From the NCBI RefSeq assembly GCF_039555335.1, contig NC_092631.1:14918305-14982304 (forward strand): a stretch of 64,000 bases of DNA, given 5' to 3'. The position numbers and the translations under genes were made by a program. Shown here piece by piece: positions 39,663 through 50,385 of the stretch. Every line of letters begins with the position of its first letter. Position 1 is the first letter of the stretch. The notes below the pieces were generated by a model, which saw nothing but the letters and a program-made list of their open reading frames with translations, searched no databases and was not told the DNA's origin. The DNA is from Amphiura filiformis (taxonomy: Eukaryota > Echinodermata > Ophiuroidea > Amphilepidida > Amphiuridae).

Positions 39663-41075
39663 ATGAGTGCTAAATTCAATATGGGGTTTCGATGTGATAA
39701 TTATAATATGTACAATGTGCTTAATGATGAATGTCTTTCACCTTCACTTGATAATGACCATGTTGAGTTATATGTAATTGGAAGCAATTCTAAAACCAGT
39801 GTTAAACATGTTAAACATGAAGCGTGCAATAGGCCTACACGAGTTAATGAATCGGGGAAATGCCAAGGTCCCAAAAAGCGTAGGCCAGGTAGAAGAGGTA
39901 AGAAGCGCACATGTAAACAAAATAATTCGACTATTAAAATTGCTTCCAACAACTTACGTGGTATCAAAAGTAAACGATACGAATTAAATCATTTTATTAA
40001 TACCAATCAAGTTGAAATCGTAGGCTTAGTTGAAACATTTCTTAAAAACAATGAACAATTTAATGTTAAAGGATATAATTGGATCGGGAAAAATCGCTTT
40101 AATGATGTTAAGAAAAGTCAAGGGGGGATCGGTTTCCTCATAAAAGATAATGTAACGATACTTGATGATAATGTCTTTGACACCAAGATGGATAAGTATG
40201 AAAGATTATGGGTGAAAGTGCAATATACTGGGTCACCAGATTCGATCTTCTATATAGCTGTCGTATACTTTCCTTGTGAAGGAACCGATCGCCCCCTTAC
40301 TGATGAAATGTATGTATGTTTACTATCGGAACATTTAAGGATTCAACAAAATGATTCAAATGCAAATATTATCGTGTTGGGAGATTTTAATGGGAAAATC
40401 GGTATGAATCCTTTAAATGAGGATAAGACTGTTGATTACAATGGTCAAGGTCTAATTGATTTTTGTGATGCAACGGATCTGTCAATTCTTAACCTACATG
40501 ATAAATGTACTGGTGTGTATACATGGGTCAGAAACCAACAAAAGAGTGTACTTGATTATGTTTGTGTATCACAAAGTGTTGTTGATAGACTTGATAATAT
40601 GTTAATTGATGAGGAAGGAATATATCACTTAGGTAGTGACCATAACATGATTGTAACAACATTTAAACATGTGAATAACACGTTCTCAGAAAATAATTCT
40701 GAGTTGAAAAGTAATCCCAAAGATGATATGTACTGGAATATCAAGCCTAATCAAGATTGGGGACCGTTCAAAGAGGTCTTGAAAACAAGGTTCCATAATT
40801 GGGACCCTATTAATATGTCTGCCAATGAAGCTTGGTCTGAATGGAAACATGGTGTTTTATCAGCAGCAAAAGAAACAATTGGTTGTAAATACAAAGATAA
40901 CAAATGTAAGGCATGGTTTGATGATGACATTTTGGAAGGAATAAATAGAAGAAAAAATGCATGTAAGACACATCGACTTTATTCAAAGAAAAAGATAACC
41001 CTGACTTTGATGGGCAGGTTTGTGATTCACTGTGGGAAGACTATCAAAAGAAGCGAATTGAATGTAAATCATTGA
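39663..41075 (+). CDS. LINE ORF2, endonuclease part
   Basis: The first ATG is at 39663; the frame is open from about 39612. After a Lys/Arg-rich leader comes the APE endonuclease: IASNNLRGIKS (Asn), GLVETFL (Glu), VVYFPCEG, VLGDFNGKIG (Asp/Asn), SVLDYVCVS and LGSDHNMIV (catalytic Asp-His). The domain looks complete. Near 40995 an A run is one base short; the frame then goes astray and ends at 41075, while the protein-like sequence continues in the overlapping frame. Confidence 0.88.
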   Translation: MSAKFNMGFRCDNYNMYNVLNDECLSPSLDNDHVELYVIGSNSKTSVKHVKHEACNRPTRVNESGKCQGPKKRRPGRRGKKRTCKQNNSTIKIASNNLRGIKSKRYELNHFINTNQVEIVGLVETFLKNNEQFNVKGYNWIGKNRFNDVKKSQGGIGFLIKDNVTILDDNVFDTKMDKYERLWVKVQYTGSPDSIFYIAVVYFPCEGTDRPLTDEMYVCLLSEHLRIQQNDSNANIIVLGDFNGKIGMNPLNEDKTVDYNGQGLIDFCDATDLSILNLHDKCTGVYTWVRNQQKSVLDYVCVSQSVVDRLDNMLIDEEGIYHLGSDHNMIVTTFKHVNNTFSENNSELKSNPKDDMYWNIKPNQDWGPFKEVLKTRFHNWDPINMSANEAWSEWKHGVLSAAKETIGCKYKDNKCKAWFDDDILEGINRRKNACKTHRLYSKKKITLTLMGRFVIHCGKTIKRSELNVNH

Positions 41076-41641
41076 TTAAACGTAAGATTATGCAAATGAG
41101 AGTAGATAGGTGTTCTGACATAATGAAAAAAGGTGGCCCACAGACTAGGGACTTTTGGCAACAATTGAAAGGAGCTAAACCAATTAATAAAGTTACATCA
41201 ATAAAGATTCCAGGGACTGACCAAACCACTTCAGATAAGGAAGTTATGAAAACTTCAATTATGATGTACTATAATACCTTAGGTAAAATGAACCATAACC
41301 TTTGTTATGCTAATGAAGAGGATGACTCAACCACTCCTAATTATCTTGAGACCTGTGAGTTGAATGGGAAGGATGTCAATGTTATGATTGACAAGTTATC
41401 CTTCACTATTGAAGATGTTGTTGATTCAATTTCCCATTGTAAACTTAATAAAAGCCCTGGAATTGACAAGATTACTAATGAGCATATCAAAAACGGCGGA
41501 GATGCTTTAATGTCTTCCTTATTTAGTCTTTTCAAAAGACTAACAGAAGTTGAGTGTATTCCAGATGAATGGAATGAAGGCATTATAATACCAATCTTTA
41601 AGAAAGGCGATGTTAAAGATCTTGACAATTACAGGGGATAA
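41072..41641 (+). CDS. LINE ORF2, start of reverse transcriptase
   Basis: Continues ORF2 in a second frame: FWQQLKGAKPINKV, the fingers motif NKSPGIDKITNEHIKNGG, and IIPIFKKGDVKDLDNYRG. The frame stops directly after NYRG, where a G run is one base shorter than the usual GIT continuation needs. Confidence 0.85.
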   Translation: MIKRKIMQMRVDRCSDIMKKGGPQTRDFWQQLKGAKPINKVTSIKIPGTDQTTSDKEVMKTSIMMYYNTLGKMNHNLCYANEEDDSTTPNYLETCELNGKDVNVMIDKLSFTIEDVVDSISHCKLNKSPGIDKITNEHIKNGGDALMSSLFSLFKRLTEVECIPDEWNEGIIIPIFKKGDVKDLDNYRG

Positions 41642-43407
41642 CCTTAACATCTTGTGTCTCAAAAGTATATAATAGGATTATCGCGCAAACTGTGTCAAAG
41701 TTTATTGAAGATAATAATATTCTAACTGAAGTGCAAGGCAGTTTCCGTAAAGACAGGCGCTGCGAAGACCATATATTCAACCTTAAAAGTATTATTGCAA
41801 CGCGACAAGCTGAAGGCAAGCAAACATTTATGGCTTTTCTTGACTTTAAGAAAGCCTTTGACACAGTTTGGCGCGAAGGTCTGTTTAAAGCTATGAAGAG
41901 TATTGGTATTGAGGGTAATCTTTTAAATATCATTATAAACATGTACAAAAATGTAAAAAGTAAAGTAATATTCCAAGATGTAGAAACTGATTTCTTTACT
42001 GTAGATGAAGGTGTGAAACAAGGCTGTGTCCTTTCGCCAATTATCTTCTGCATTTACATTAATGAGCTTGCAAAAATGATCAAGGCCAAAAACTTAGGTG
42101 TAAGTATTTTTGGTACAAATATTGGCTGTTTGTTTTGGGCAGACGATGTAGTTCTGATTGGAAATAATGATAATGACCTTAACCTACTCCTTAACACAGC
42201 AAGCGAGTTTTCTAATAAATGCAAAATGTCGTTTAATTATACCAAATCGAATATTCTCATCACCGGGCAGCGTGTTAATGTAGATAGAAAATGGAAACTT
42301 TGTAATAGTTTCATCACAGAGGTCAACGAGTACAAATATTTAGGTGTTACCATTTCAAGGAACATGTCAGATCACTCTCATATCGAGGAAGTTGTTAAAA
42401 GAGGTAATCGATTAATTGGTTACATCAAATCAATAATTGATGACCAAGATGACTTTAATAGGGTTTATTATGGTGATCTCCTATGGAAATCAATTGGACT
42501 GTCATCAATCAATTACGCATGTGCAATATGGTTTTGTAAAGGTATTACAGTGATAGACAAGCTCGAAAATATTCAATATCACATGGCTCGAGCTATTCTC
42601 AAAGCACCAAGAAACGTTGCTAAAGAGGCCCTATATGGTGATCTTGGATGGCAAACTATTGCCTCTATCCAAAATAATATTCGTGCCAAGTACTTTAAGA
42701 GGCTTCAGGATATGGATGAAAACAGGTTACCAAAACTATTGTTTAAAGCAATCTTCCAAGTCAAAGACAAATTGAAATGGGGCTGGCTTTGTGATATGGA
42801 AAGTTCTCTAGAAAAATGTAATATGAGTATGTTTTACAATTACAGGTTCACCGACCAATCAAGCAATGCAGATTGGTCAAACACCTTTAAGAATGTAAAT
42901 AAAGAGCTTGATCATGACAATTGGAGAATCAAAGCCTTGAATAAATCTTCTCTTGACGACTATGTTAGGTACAAAGAGCGACCATCACTAGAACCATACC
43001 TACTTGATAAACTGAATTTTTATGGGTCAAGCCTAAAATTCAAAGCCCGCTCTAATTCTTTAGATTTGGAAGGAAGGAAAAAGTCATGGTCAGATATAAA
43101 CACGGGTCTTTGTAAGTTATGCAATTTAAACCAGGAGGAATCAGTTGATCACTTTCTATTCAATTGTACAAGTTTGGACTACATAAGGAATGACCACTTC
43201 AAAAGACTTGAAAAAGATCTATGTTCTAAAGGGTGGGAAGTAATTTGGCATATGTTCTCGGTTGGGGATGCAAATATTAGACACCATCTCCTCTTAGATA
43301 ACATCTTCGAAGATAGCTATGATCTAGGGTCTATACTTGATAAATGTAGTAAAATGTTTCTCACTGATGCGTGGAAAGAAAGGAGTAATATGTTGAAAGA
43401 CTTATGA
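41642..43407 (+). CDS. LINE ORF2, reverse transcriptase and C-terminus
   Basis: The third frame picks up at once (ITLTSCVSKVYNR) and runs to 43407. Motifs: VQGSFRKDRRCEDHIF, MAFLDFKKAFDTVW (Asp), GVKQGCVLSPIIF, LFWADDVVLI (catalytic Asp pair, with Trp in place of Tyr), FNYTKSNILI, YLGVTIS, and a C-terminal zinc-binding CKLCNLNQEESVDHFLFNC. All catalytic residues of the polymerase are present. Length and order are normal for a LINE polymerase. Confidence 0.9.
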
Positions 43408-43539
43408 TCTCATAATTATAACCCATATTAATGTATTGATTTATGAAGCTCATACAAACATGTATTATATAGTATAAGTATATCTGTATGACACTGTACG
43501 TGTCTTTTTTTTTGTAACAATTGATTAAGTTATTTCTTT

Positions 43540-43550
43540 CTTTCTTTTCT

Positions 43551-43610
<60 letters not shown>

Positions 43611-43612
43611 TC
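43540..43612 (+). repeat. (CTTT)n microsatellite
   Basis: About 18 tandem CTTT units in the 3' untranslated part of the LINE. Confidence 0.95.
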
Positions 43613-43952
43613 ATCCGTTCTCTTTCTTTAGCCCTCTTCCTCACTTTAGATTATTTATATGTACCCTTTGCTTGAGTATTTTTTTACTTTGTTATATAAT
43701 TGTTGATAATTATTAAGCTTTGTTTGTATATTTAATGTCTTGGATGCACCATCAGATAGATGAGTGCCGCTGATGTAAAAGTGAATTCCAAATAAAAACT
43801 TGAAACTTGAAACTAAGAATGAACTAGTTATCACGTTCGATCGATCGATCGATCGATGAAAAACTATCAGCTATATATCTGAAGATGTCTATTTTGGAAT
43901 ATAGGCCTATTTATGATTGAATAAAAATTCCTTTATAAAAAGAATAGGTCAC

Positions 43953-44336
43953 ATGTCACATATGGGAAAAGCGGTAAATCGAGCTAAATTGCTGATTTTG
44001 GCGATTTTAGCCGATTGGTCAGGATTTGAAACAATGTTATAAAACTTACCTTAGTTTGCTGTGGTTGATCAAAATTTAGTACAATTTAGCATCATTTTCA
44101 GCAATTTACTGTGATTTCCAGCCATTTTAAATAAAAAATTTTTTTGCAGATTTTCATGGTGATTTTTGGCGGTTTTAGCCGTTTGACCAAAATTTGAAAC
44201 AATTTTGTAAAATTTACCTCAATTTGCTGTGATTTCATAGTGATCGGTCATAATTTCGCACAAGCTGCAATTTCCAGTAATTTCCAGCTATTATGCCAGA
44301 GTTTTGGGCGATTGACCGCGTTTTCACATGTGACAT
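43953..44336. mobile_element. ATGTCACATATGG MITE
   Basis: The ends ATGTCACATATGGGAAAAGC and (inverted) GCGTTTTCACATGTGACAT continue into CGGTAAATCG / CGATTGACCG. The interior repeats GATTTTNGCNGATTTTAGCCG and AATTTGCTGTGATTT motifs. AAGAATRGG stands on both sides and may be an 8-9 bp target duplication; unit 2 has the empty stretch AAAAAGGAATGGGG. No coding sequence. Confidence 0.75.
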
Positions 44337-44754
44337 AGGGCCTAAGAATGGGGCTCCCAATGGGAGCTTTTGATGTGACGTGTTGAAATAACTTGGTGAT
44401 AATAAGGTGATGAGTGCAGCCTACTTATAGTGCAGGGCAATACATTTAAAAATTGTTTTCCCTTATTGCTATGGTAATTAATCCTGTTACATCACTACTC
44501 GACATACACACGATATAGGGCCTACTATTACTAATAAACTATCTCCGATCAAAAATGAACCTTGCCTCTGACTATAGGCCTATGCGTCCCTATATGCAAA
44601 TTGTTTATTGGTAAAAATAAAATCGGTGGGTGGGGGACGAATCCTCCACCGAAAGGGGGATTGTCCATACAATCATCCCCCAAATGCCCATGTTGATGCA
44701 TACATGGTGACCATTTGCGATTAGTCTAAAAATGCCAAGTTTTTGCGCTCTTAA
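44337..44754. other. Flank of unit 3, no gene
   Basis: Non-coding. It contains GGGGGATTGTCCATACAATC next to ATCCCCC (about 44655-44690), a small palindromic repeat that recurs at about 47738-47765. Confidence 0.5.
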
Positions 44755-46359
44755 GGGGGTACTACACCCATTGAATTATTTTTTGCATTTTTTTTTGCAT
44801 TTTGTGAAGAAATTACAACAACAAAAATGGACAAAGTGGTATGCAAAATGTAGGGGCAAATATTCTCGTTTTATTGGTGGCATCGGTATCAATGTAGCTT
44901 ACATGCTTTTAAAGGTAGAAGCAAAAAGGTATACATCACTGATGTTTTAAATTCACTTCATTTTGGAAAGTTTACTATCAACGGATTTCGTTAAAATTTT
45001 GGATATGTGTTGCTAACACTTAAGGGAAATAATGTTGATATGTAAAATGGGAATAAGTGGTTCTTGATTTATTTCATGACTTCATGAACTTGGTGCTCCA
45101 CACCTATCAAAAAACGAACTGGTTAAAATGCTTCTATTTTCAATGTTGAGCTATATTTTGTATTTTTAACTTGCGACATTATTTCACTGAAACTTAATTA
45201 ATAGCCATGTACGATCTTATAATATCAAATTGGTTAATTTTTTTCAAACCTGATTTTTTTGCATATTTGTAATGTTTACACATGTCCTAACTTGCACCTA
45301 AATGGAATCGGCCAAATCTGTTGTCTTTGTAGGTCAATAGAGCAAAGTTCGACATATTATCATAATTTAAATCTTATGATAATATATCCTCCCATAGAAC
45401 TGCATGTTAAATGGTCAAAATAACCATGTGGTTTCTTTCACTTTACCTTGTTATTTCAACTTAAAATGGACATCAACCCTTCCCATCAGTTATTACTAAT
45501 ATTATTTCAACATTGTGAATAAAGAATAACAAAATTAAAATTTGACGGAAATCGTACATCAAGGCTTTAATTAATCCATAGGTAACAGGTTACCACAACC
45601 ACACTACAGCAATGTTGAAAAAAATTGTATTTTCTTGTCACCTATATACCACCATATTAGGTAGTTTTCCGTAAGCTTCAGTTTTGTGATTTTGGTAACT
45701 ATTTTATATTTATTTGTCCAATCCATCTCAACTAGGCCAGCAATCTAAATTGTACTCACCATTTATATCCCAAGGTATTTTAGTATATCCATCTCGCACT
45801 TTTCAATATAGAATATCAAAATTGATGCCTCATTATGATATCACAGACTCTCACATGTATTCAAAATGGATGCCTAAATTTGACCTGAACCAAGTGACCT
45901 ATAACCTGACCTATGTTGACCTATAGCCTTTTTAAATCTCTTTTCCTAACAACACATTATAGAAGGTACATATTATTAAATTGACTATGCATCCATTGTG
46001 TAAGAGTTTATTTAATTTATTCAGTGTTATTTTGCATGCACCGCTGAATAAATTTTCTATAGAGAGTATCTTTGGTATAACAAAGGATTTAATGTATTCT
46101 ATTCATGTACTCTACTTGAACATGTTGAATAGAATAAATTATGGTTTGTTATGAAACGCACATCTGAGTTACTAGGATACAGTAAACAAAAAATATATAG
46201 GGCTATAAAATGATTTACTAAAATGGTTTAAAAGCACTTTGTATGTAGAGATATTTTATAAGTTCAGGACATGAGGTGATGAACATATTTATGTACTTCA
46301 TAAATTTGCAAACAAAAAAAGAAGAGGGGTACTGATGAAAATCAGGGTATTATACCCCC
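44755..46359. mobile_element. TTAA-flanked element, 1.6 kb
   Basis: Ends GGGGGTACTACACCC and (inverted) GGGTATTATACCCCC with TTAA at 44751-44754 and 46360-46363. The ends resemble those of the 16030 MITE. The part at 45205-45380 is also found next to ZNF2 (19931-20110). The interior is AT-rich, with TGTACGATCT at about 45206 and an inverted AGATCGTACA-like copy near 45550. Open frames are short and show no transposase. Confidence 0.75.
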
Positions 46360-46363
46360 TTAA

Positions 46364-47003
46364 CTGTCGAATTTATAGTCTCAAACATGGTATACCACAC
46401 AGTCGCGACTAATACGAAGACATTTTTTTGATGATTTCTTCAGCCTACTCAGCCTACTGATTTGGAACGCCTAATTTCAATACTAGTATGAGAAAAATAT
46501 GAGCTTTCACTTGATACCATAATCTGCATTTTGATGGGGTAAAGTGGGGGTATGAAACTGCCAATCGGACCACCCACCTTTAAATGCACGATCATTAACA
46601 TTATGCGCTGCTCACTAGCGTTTAGCCTGCTAACATCAAAACCACTAAGAACTGTTAAAACGGAATTTTGTACACAAACACTAGTCCGACGAGTAGGACT
46701 TTTTTTTCTAAGTTACCAGACTATAGACGAATCCAACGAACCAAATCATGGGCAGGATTTGGTCCGGTCGGCCATTATTGGGTTCCCGCAGCACCTTAGA
46801 ACTGGTGTTGTGACTGCCCGATTGGGTGGATTAAAGCCGCTTAAAATTCGATGTTAGATTCTTTTGTATTGTAAACTGTCATCATTCTTTTGTCTACGTG
46901 TAACACGGGTGATAGAATGCAGTTTAAAATACCCTCCAAGGCCGCATCATTTCACATTTTTAGGTGAGATGGGGCCGACGGGGACCCAGCTATAGCGGCC
47001 ATT
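46364..47003. other. Flank of unit 3, matches the right end of unit 4
   Basis: 46460-46690 is closely similar to 63415-63640 (for example TTTGGAACGCCTAATTTCAA, and AGCGTTTAGCCTGCTAACAT). The open frame 46552-46857 covers part of it but is not kept in unit 4, so it is not supported as a gene. 46700-47000 is private. Confidence 0.5.
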
Positions 47004-47327
47004 GGGCTATTCCAGAAAATAGGTGCACACCCCCTATAGAGGAGTAAATTTTCAATCAAAGAAATGTCCGGATTTCCAAGTTTGCTTTCTGAAAACGACT
47101 GGATTTCCAGTTGCCTATGTTACTGGAAAAAGCTCGGAAATCCAATCAAATGAAGGAAAAATCACGGAAATGTTGAAAATGAGCTCTCATATTGAGGATT
47201 TCTGATTTAAACTATTTTTCTGCCGGATTTTTTTGCCTTTGGGCACTTTCCAACAGTCACGACTGGACCAAAAGTCCGGATATCCGAACTCCTCTAGGGG
47301 GTGTGCATCTATTTTCTGGAATAGCCC
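47004..47327. mobile_element. GGGCTATTCCAGAAAATAG MITE
   Basis: About 42 bp of inverted ends: GGGCTATTCCAGAAAATAGG continuing TGCACACCCCCTATAGAGGA, and the matching right end. CATTG flanks the element if the ends are taken as GGCTATT and AATAGCC; otherwise ATT. The interior has GGAAATCC/GGATTTCC motifs. No coding sequence. Confidence 0.85.
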
Positions 47328-47807
47328 ATTGAGGTGTAGGAATGCGTGAAATTTGATTTTTTTTTTTTCGGGAGGGGCGGTTAGTGGATTTTTGTGGTTA
47401 ATCTTTCTTGAGCGATCAGAGTCGGAGTATAGAATTTTTGTAAATTCTCTGTTATAACCTCTGCTTTTTCATAGATGTTCCAAAATAGACATCTTCAGAG
47501 ATACATAACTACAAGTTTTTCATCGATCGATCGAACGTGATAGTTAGTTCATCCTTAATCATGTTATTTAAACATAGATGCCAGTCAGTTTCACTCAAAA
47601 AACCTGAAAAAGCGCGTGTATGCAGGCCAAAAGCCCCAAAACGGGCTGAAAATAAATGAAAACGCAGGAATTTGGACTCACAAAAAACCTGATTTCAGGT
47701 TAAAACCTTAAAACTGGCATCTCTGTTTAAATAACAATAGGGGGATGGTCCATACTATCATCCCCATGTTGACGCCTGTATGTGGGATTTTGACTAAATT
47801 CATGAAT
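47328..47807. other. Inverted copy of the CGATCGATC unit segment
   Basis: 47455-47575 and 47715-47735 form an inverted copy of the segment after the 5' exon (TTTTTCATCGATCGATCGAA, CGTGATAGTTAGTTCATCCT). A 140-bp MITE (about 47575-47714, ends AGATGCCAGT and ACTGGCATCT) is inserted in its ATTTAAAT palindrome. No gene. Confidence 0.6.
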
Positions 47808-48600
47808 TAAGGGCTGGGGTATGAGCGACCTTGAAGTACAGGTATCTGGAGAAGGGAAGCAACGAGTTACCCCAAATCACAGTGACAGGTAGTGACTGGG
47901 CCGCCGAGTGCTAATATATATTTATTTTGGAAGGTTCGTGTTTGTTTTAAATTTTGGCGCGTTTTTCCAAAATTTCATATTTTTGGCGATATTTCAAAAA
48001 AACGACATGCCAAAGACAAATCTTTTTGCACATACTTTGTTATTGCTAATACAACTCTTTTCTGCATACCTACGTTACAATTCGTTGTGGTGATTTAGTA
48101 ATATTATAAATTTTGTGACTGCATTTTGGCGTTTTCGATGCGATTTTAGGCTTACCGTGATTTAACGTTGGTATCTGGTCTTGCTCCTTTTATAATTTTA
48201 CTTTGACCGTCGGCTTTTGTAAATAACAGAATGTAGATTGGCTCTGTTTTTTCATGATATAATTAGTTTGTATTTGCATGTAACAACCCAAAATCGACCT
48301 CTGAATTCGGGGTTGAAGGCTGTTTCCGGAATACATGTGGACTCAAACAAGTGCACGAGTGGCGACTATGGTTTTATACTTCCCGCATTCATGATTGCGT
48401 CAACGCCTAATAATATACTTCTTTGTATAGGTTGAGTGTAGTGTATACAAAGAATTGGTTACATGTCAATGACCATTAACTTCAGGGACAGATCCTTTGC
48501 ACGCCTTTCTATCATGCAGTATCTTTACCCACAGACATCTGCCCGTGTCATGTGCCAATATTGCGTTAATATATTTTTTTGACATTGAGAAGACTGTGTG
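47808..48600. other. Intergenic DNA with a solitary TTAA-element end
   Basis: TTAAGGGCTGGGGTATGAGC at about 47808 matches the right end of the 17525 element. The remainder has short open frames without recognisable domains and no support as genes. Confidence 0.45.
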
Positions 48601-48690
48601 CTTCTATGGCCGAGTGGTCTAAGGCGTTGTGGTTTCTTAGTTGCTGTTTTGAGCGTCGCTTGTTCGAATCCGTGCGTCTGTTACGTTTCT
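48598..48690 (+). other. tRNA-like sequence (tRNA-derived SINE or tRNA pseudogene)
   Basis: TGGCCGAGTGGTCTAAGGCG (from 48607) is a good A box with the D arm of Leu/Ser-type tRNAs, and TTGTTCGAATCCG (about 48660-48672) is a B box. The region between is long enough for a class II tRNA, but the acceptor stem does not pair well and the T stem is imperfect. AT-rich sequence and TTTA arrays follow. More likely a SINE head or pseudogene than a working tRNA. Confidence 0.45.
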
Positions 48691-48744
48691 TATGCTGCTT
48701 TATTTTTCCAGCGTAGGGCCTAGAAAAACTAATTTATAATTTAT

Positions 48745-48750
48745 TTTTGT

Positions 48751-48818
<68 letters not shown>

Positions 48819-48913
48819 TTCTATTTATTTATTTAATAATGTTTTGGGGCTCGAGAGAACGGACACATTAATTAATTAATTAATTTATTTATTTATTTAT
48901 TTATTTATTTGTT

Positions 48914-48945
<32 letters not shown>

Positions 48946-48992
48946 TGACGTTTTGGGGCTCGAGAGAACGGACACATTTATTTATTTATTTA
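48745..48992 (+). repeat. (TTTA)n arrays with a 32-bp duplicated insert
   Basis: Long TTTA repeats, interrupted twice by GTTTTGGGGCTCGAGAGAAC plus GGACACATT (about 48840 and 48952). The repeated insert shows that the array was partly duplicated. Confidence 0.9.
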
Positions 48993-49143
48993 TTTTTCGA
49001 TTGATTATTTGATGATTGAGTGAGCAGATTTATCGATTGCTACTTTAGTTGTGGGACTTCTATTTGAGTTTGAATGACATCGTACATTAGTATTGAATTT
49101 TCCGTTAAACATTATCAAGAATTAATATCACAGGTTTTATTGG
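48993..49143. other. Spacer between tRNA-like sequences
   Basis: AT-rich with no recognisable feature. Confidence 0.4.
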
Positions 49144-49222
49144 AGATAGGAAGTTGGCTTAGTGATACTATCTGTTGATTCAGAAACGGAAGGTGCCGGG
49201 TTCGATTCCCACCTATGTCTCT
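49144..49222 (+). other. Second tRNA-like sequence
   Basis: GGGTTCGATTCCC (49198-49210) is a perfect B box, with an A-box-like TTGGCTTAGTGATA upstream. AGATAGG can pair with CCTATGT as an acceptor stem (6 of 7), and CTGTT with AACGG as an anticodon stem, but the loop has 8 bases and the T stem is mismatched. No CCA-adjacent poly-T terminator fits, although TCTTTTTTT follows. Probably a tRNA-derived SINE or pseudogene. Confidence 0.4.
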
Positions 49223-49484
49223 TTTTTTAAAGACTTGGAAAATTACTGCAGTAAGTTTATTTGGCGCGCGATCTCAGTTATTCATTTTCTGATGGCTGTG
49301 CCTCTTACAGGCACCCTCCCTCTGGAATCCAAACCACGGTTCGCTCATAACACCTCCCTTAACATCATGTTTGTTTTTGCCATTTTAGTCTAAAAATTAC
49401 CCGTTAAGTTCTCGCGCTTCGCTCGCATTTGTAGCATATGAAACCTATCACCGAAAGGTGCTGACGGTGATATTGTAGTGCAAG
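49223..49484. other. Intergenic DNA, no gene
   Basis: Contains CTCGCGCTTCGCTCGCATTT (about 49410), a variant of the GCGCTTCGCGCGC motif at 15848 and 63825. No gene. Confidence 0.4.
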
Positions 49485-50060
49485 TAGTACATTGCTTACA
49501 TCTTTGGTAGATCTGTGTATTGATGAAGTAGTACATTGGTTACATCTTCGGCATATCTGTATATTGATGAAGTAGTACATTGCTTACATCTTCGGTAGAT
49601 CTGTATATTGATGAAGTAGTACATTTCTTACATCTTCGGTAGATCTGTGTATTGATGAAGTAGTATATTGCTTCGTCTTCTGTAGATCTGTGTATTGATG
49701 AAGTAGTAAATTTCTTACATCTTCGGTAGATCTGTGTATTGATGAAGTAGTATATTGCTTCGTCTTCTGTAGATCTGTGTATTGATGAAGTAGTACATTG
49801 ATTACATCTTCGCCTCTGTGTATTGATGAAGTAGTATATTGCTTCGTCTTCTATATCTGTGCATTGATGAAGTAGTACATTGCTTACATCTTCGGTAGAT
49901 CTATGTATTGATGAAGTAGTGCATTGCTTAAATCTTCGGCATATCTGTATTATGAAGTAGTACATTGGTTACATCTTCGGTAGCTGTGTGTTTATGAAGT
50001 AGTACATTGCTTTACTTAACGTCTTCAGCAGATCATCTGTATATTGATTGGGTGTGTGTT
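49485..50060 (-). repeat. Satellite A in inverted orientation, left outer arm
   Basis: About 13 copies of the 44-bp unit in reverse (ATTGATGAAGTAGTACATTG, CTTACATCTTCGGTAGATCT). Together with 50061-50385 this is the left arm of a large inverted repeat whose right arm is 53195-54870. The peptide-repeat open frame at 49540-49965 is an artefact. Confidence 0.9.
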
Positions 50061-50385
50061 GATGAAATAGGTTATTTGATATAAAATAAACTTCTTAATT
50101 AACCCTAGCTTTGAGCTCTTACTAATACATACTATGAAAACAACAGGAAACGAAATGCAGCAGGAACAAACAATTAATTATACGAGAATGTGGAATATCC
50201 CACCGTAACATTTGTAGCTGTTTCCCCTGGTAAGCTTTGTGTTTCTTGTCAGACGGGCTCATACCTGCCTCGCTGAATTCAGTGCATAAAAGAAATATCT
50301 TTAATGCAGACTGGTTTTGTTAATATTCTTTTATACTGTTCCACTTTTGCAAGAATAAACTATTCTAACCAACTACTTTATGTAA
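50061..50385. repeat. Inner part of the left arm of the large inverted repeat
   Basis: Matches 53195-53500 in reverse complement, for example CTTCTTAATTAACC, ACGAGAATGTGGAAT, CCTCGCTGAATTCAGTGCAT and CTTTTATACTGTTCC. Identity is clearly imperfect, with many single differences and small gaps. Confidence 0.8.

Larger units (their letters stand above)
38614..43813 (+). mobile_element. LINE with SGNH-hydrolase ORF1, 5.2 kb, 5'-truncated
   Basis: A non-LTR retrotransposon inserted in the flank of unit 3. TAAGA lies at both borders (38609-38613, 43814-43818); unit 2 has the uninterrupted site at about 24484. It carries ORF1 (esterase-like domain and zinc knuckles), ORF2 (APE endonuclease, reverse transcriptase, C-terminal CCHC motif), a (CTTT)n-containing 3' untranslated region and an end of CTTGAAACTTGAAAC. 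The 5' end is missing: ORF1 begins inside a PHD-like WICSSC motif. Two frameshifts, both in homopolymer runs, are the only damage seen in ORF2. The clade (CR1/L2-like or Tx1-like) cannot be settled by eye. Confidence 0.9.

Noticed and set aside
46552-46857. 101-residue open frame as a host gene
   Set aside because: The homologous stretch at 63510-63640 does not keep the frame and no domain is recognisable.
49144-49222. Functional tRNA gene
   Set aside because: The B box is perfect, but the T stem is mismatched and the anticodon loop has eight bases.
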